NCBI GenBank assembly: GCA_963855995.1 | Contig: OY979718.1 | Span: 36,781,059-36,845,058, forward strand | Direction: 5' to 3' | DNA: 64,000 nt | Source: Muricea muricata | Taxonomy: Eukaryota; Cnidaria; Anthozoa; Malacalcyonacea; Plexauridae | Part shown: one piece after another, positions 61,039-64,000 of the stretch | How the letters are laid out: the number at the start of each line of letters is the position of its first letter | Numbering within the stretch: position 1 is the stretch's first letter | Notes under the pieces: generated by a model | Seen by the model: the letters and a program-made list of their open reading frames with translations, nothing else | What the model was told of the DNA's origin: nothing | Database searches by the model: none | Made by a program: the position numbers and the translations under genes

Positions 61039-63649
61039 TCATGTATACTTCATTAATCTTATTAGGGCCTCGTAAATTTTCGTGCAGAATTTCTCATAGG
61101 CAGCATTAGTCAAATGTAAGTAGTCGAGCATGTCCTTCGCAGATATCTTTCCTTCTTCATCTACAAAGCCAGGATCTGCATTAAGAAATGTCGCATTTGG
61201 AATGATGTTTATCGACGTTTCCAGCAAGCTGTTAATATCCATGATTTTAGTTCGCAGAGGATTCGGATTTTCTCCTCGTGGTAACAGACCCTTTAGAGAA
61301 AATTGAGGGCATATAAGAAGTTTAGTACAATAAAATTATTGCAAAGTAAGATACTGAAAATAAACAGTGATATATTGTAGTGAAGACACTGTACTGATCA
61401 CGTGATCATATTTCTTGCCGAATTCAATGATTCTGAAAACAATTTTAACGTCAAGCTAAAGAGCCAAACTACATAAACGTTTTAAGAATTATTTTATTGT
61501 TGGGCAATATTTAATTCTGGAAGTTCTTCTTGAGTAGAACTGATTCGCAGAACGAAGGTTCATAAATTCAATCGTTATTGTGAAGTTTTAACGCAATTCA
61601 GCCGTAACCTGTAAAGTTTAAACGGAGTAAAGGATCTTAAATTTATCTCTCTTTGCCAACAAAAATGACAGATTTCAAAGCCTGGTCGCATAGCGTGATA
61701 AAGGCAAGTTCAAATCATTGGTAACTATTGTATTCATAAATATTCGTATTCTAAATATTTATGTTACCAACTATAAAATAACTCGTAAAACGATCAGTTT
61801 GGCTCTTAAGCTTGGTGCTTAAAAATTTGTTTCAAAATCATTGAATGTCACTGAATAATTCGTAATAATTCATGCATGAGGAACACTAACGAAATCGTGA
61901 AGGAGTCTTTATATGTGATAAAGATCCATGGTGATTTACGCCGGAGCGGTAACAGGGTTGGGGCAGCGAAAAAAGCATGCAGTTGACTAAAGCTTTTGCA
62001 GCCACGACCTCTAAATTTAATTAGCATAAATGTATACCAAAGGGCACCTTTCCCCCCATTGAAAAAGGGGAGGAGGCACCCAACCCCCTTTCCAAAGACG
62101 CTGGCATTGACTTTCTTAATTTATATGAACAACATTTATGTTTCAAATATCTTCGTAAATAAAATCCGCTGTTAAATTTTACGAACAGTTCGCGGGTTTT
62201 AATCCTACAGGTACCGCCGTCAATTAGCTGTTTTAAGCTTGAGACACTCGGGTAATATAATTCTTCGGCCTTAAGACGCCCGCCTGGACATGCAATTGAT
62301 TAAAGTATGACATAGTAGTAAATGTTCTTACATACCAAAACTAGGACTTTAATACTTGAATCGATTCCATTGATAAACCACGCGATTGATTCAATTCCCT
62401 CTACGATGTTAGCAGCTGTATGTGATGGCGTGTGAGCAGTATTGTTTGTACCCACTAACAGAACAACTACCTTGAAATTGAAAAGGTTTGTTGAAAAAAC
62501 ACAGTTCCATATTAGATATCTAAATTAGGTTGTGTAGATTTACATGACAAAAATCACTCTTCCAAGAAAACAAAGCTGAATTTTCCTGTCAGAAAGCAAG
62601 AAAACATTCTAATTAAAATAAGAAATAAATCCGATATTTCAGTAGATTTCACAAAACTTTTGCCAAAATATTCCGAATTTTGTTCCAAAGTTCGCAAGTT
62701 CGTTGCCAAGTTCAGAAGTAGCATTGAAATTCACAAGCCAGTTTGTAAACAAAGCCTCTGATTGGATTTTAAAATAATATCAAATCAAATGCTTCGTTTA
62801 AAAACCGTTTTAAGAATTGGGCAATATTTTGGCAAAAGTTTTCCGAAATCGACTGTAACTAATCAGCGCATTTCTTTGCATTAATTTTTGCTATGACCAA
62901 TATTGTAAGCAGAATAAGAGAAACGCCTTCGAACGCGACGATAGGAATCGAGGTGGAAGATGCTGTAAAGCTTCTGCGCATCGATTGTGGTCATAGCATG
63001 TGGTCCCTATACAGGTATAGAAACATTGTACAAATTCCTTTGGCACATTTCTGATTGACTATTGGAAAACTTCTTTAAATTCATAGCAAAACCAAAACAG
63101 TTCGTAAGTATATATGAGTTCAAAATGTAAACATTACGTCAACTCTGTTATACTACGTGGACACTCAAGAATTATATCATTACTTTTGGGGAAATGTGTT
63201 CCAGTTCACCATGTTGAATTCTCCAAAGAACGTGTTGAGTGCTGTCTCCTCCAATGCCAAAATTAAGTGAACCCAAAGGCTCGAAAAGTGTGGCCCAGAT
63301 CTGTATGAAACATAATATAAATTCACAATAAGCTTGTAAAGTGAATACTCCCACTATATACTAGTTAGTTAGCACGAGCTATCACGCACTTTTCGAAATT
63401 AATTAATGCATGATAAAATGTACAAATTTTGCATGAGATAAAGTACAATACAAAAGTCAAAGAAACGGACTTCGAATTAGACATAGGTGCCTGGCTAAAA
63501 ATTTTCAACATAATTCATTGCAATTTTTCAACATAATACATTATATATATTACCTCTTTATCCAACATTTGATGGATTATTGAATCTCCAATGAATAACA
63601 AATTACATTTTGAAGACATATTCTTTGCTTGGTTGATAAATCTATTATG
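61039..63649 (-). CDS. PAFAH1B2: PAFAH1B2/3-type SGNH hydrolase, 5' end not found
   Basis: Four phase-0 exons on the minus strand (63649-63554, 63300-63184, 62470-62336, 61290-61039) encode 199 residues, most of a platelet-activating-factor acetylhydrolase 1B catalytic subunit. All SGNH blocks are visible: LFIGDSIIHQM (nucleophile Ser), NFGIGGDSTQHVLWR (oxyanion Gly), LLVGTNNTAHTP (oxyanion Asn) and DMLDYLHLT (Asp-x-x-His). LLPRGENPNPLR is also characteristic. In mammals this subunit forms dimers that bind LIS1. The family usually has about 230 residues; the missing N-terminal 30 or so and the start codon lie in 63650-64000 unseen, or beyond the edge. The alpha-1 and alpha-2 types cannot be told apart here, so the symbol is approximate. 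Confidence 0.92.
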
Positions 63650-64000
63650 CTAAAAAAGAAAACTGATTAATGTATGCGAAAAGCAAAATAATGCCTAATA
63701 CTAATGCTAATAGTATAATATACTAATTTAAGGTGCTTGATTGGGTACATGATTTGGTGGCAATGGATAAACACTAGGTAATTCTAGGAAAGCTAGGTAA
63801 TTCAAAATTGGAAGCGTTTGTTCCTAAGAAAGAAACTGACGAAACTATGCCTAAACGGTCTGAAGTAAATTATATGTGCCGACCACAAAAGTCAATAGTT
63901 ATGAGCCCGAGTCACAATTACATGACGAAAAAAAAAACAACGAAAAGGTCAAAACTCCAACGAAATTCAAATCGAAAGTAATATTACAATACCAATTGTC

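Overview
The window looks like nuclear DNA of an invertebrate metazoan, most likely an anthozoan cnidarian (sea anemone or coral). The reasons are: AT-rich sequence; intron-rich genes with GT/AG junctions; uninterrupted (intronless) class A GPCR genes sitting in introns; CXorf38-like HEPN proteins; a Penelope-like element; and very many foldback (MITE-like) elements. The species cannot be named from the sequence. No bacterial, plasmid or viral genome features were seen.

Layout. (1) 641-39329, minus strand: a SEC24A/B-type COPII coat gene of at least 23 coding exons. All exon phases join, giving 996 codons. The 3' end (last ~200 or more residues) lies beyond the left edge. Two class A GPCR genes lie inside its introns: 6007-7004 on the same strand, with one frameshift, and 19873-20772 on the opposite strand, intact. 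Its introns also hold a decayed Penelope-like retroelement (34275-36290), a 4 x 190-bp tandem array, and many inverted-repeat elements. (2) 39330-41720: a head-to-head spacer. Close to the downstream gene it carries an IRF/ISRE-like motif. (3) 41721-51654, plus strand: a three-exon gene for a predicted 1008-residue protein. It has an N-terminal CXorf38-like HEPN domain with an intact R-x4-H motif and a Cys4 cluster, then a helical linker, then seven double-stranded-RNA-binding domains (dsRBDs). (4) 53746-59612, plus strand: a tandem paralogue, partly decayed. It has an in-frame stop after the HEPN and helical part, a homopolymer frameshift in its first dsRBD, and a recent triplication of one dsRBD type. 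(5) 61039-63649, minus strand: four exons of a PAFAH1B2/3-type SGNH hydrolase. Its 5' end was not found and may be past the right edge.

How the parts relate. SEC24 and PAFAH1B are ordinary cell-biology genes that flank an accessory pair of HEPN-dsRBD genes. The pair is the most unusual content: a HEPN fold (often an RNase or RNA-binding module in immunity proteins) joined to many dsRBDs, behind an interferon-type promoter motif, beside a decaying and rearranging copy. A role in sensing or cutting double-stranded RNA is an inference from domain content only. The window is also rich in near-perfect foldbacks whose transcripts would form dsRNA.
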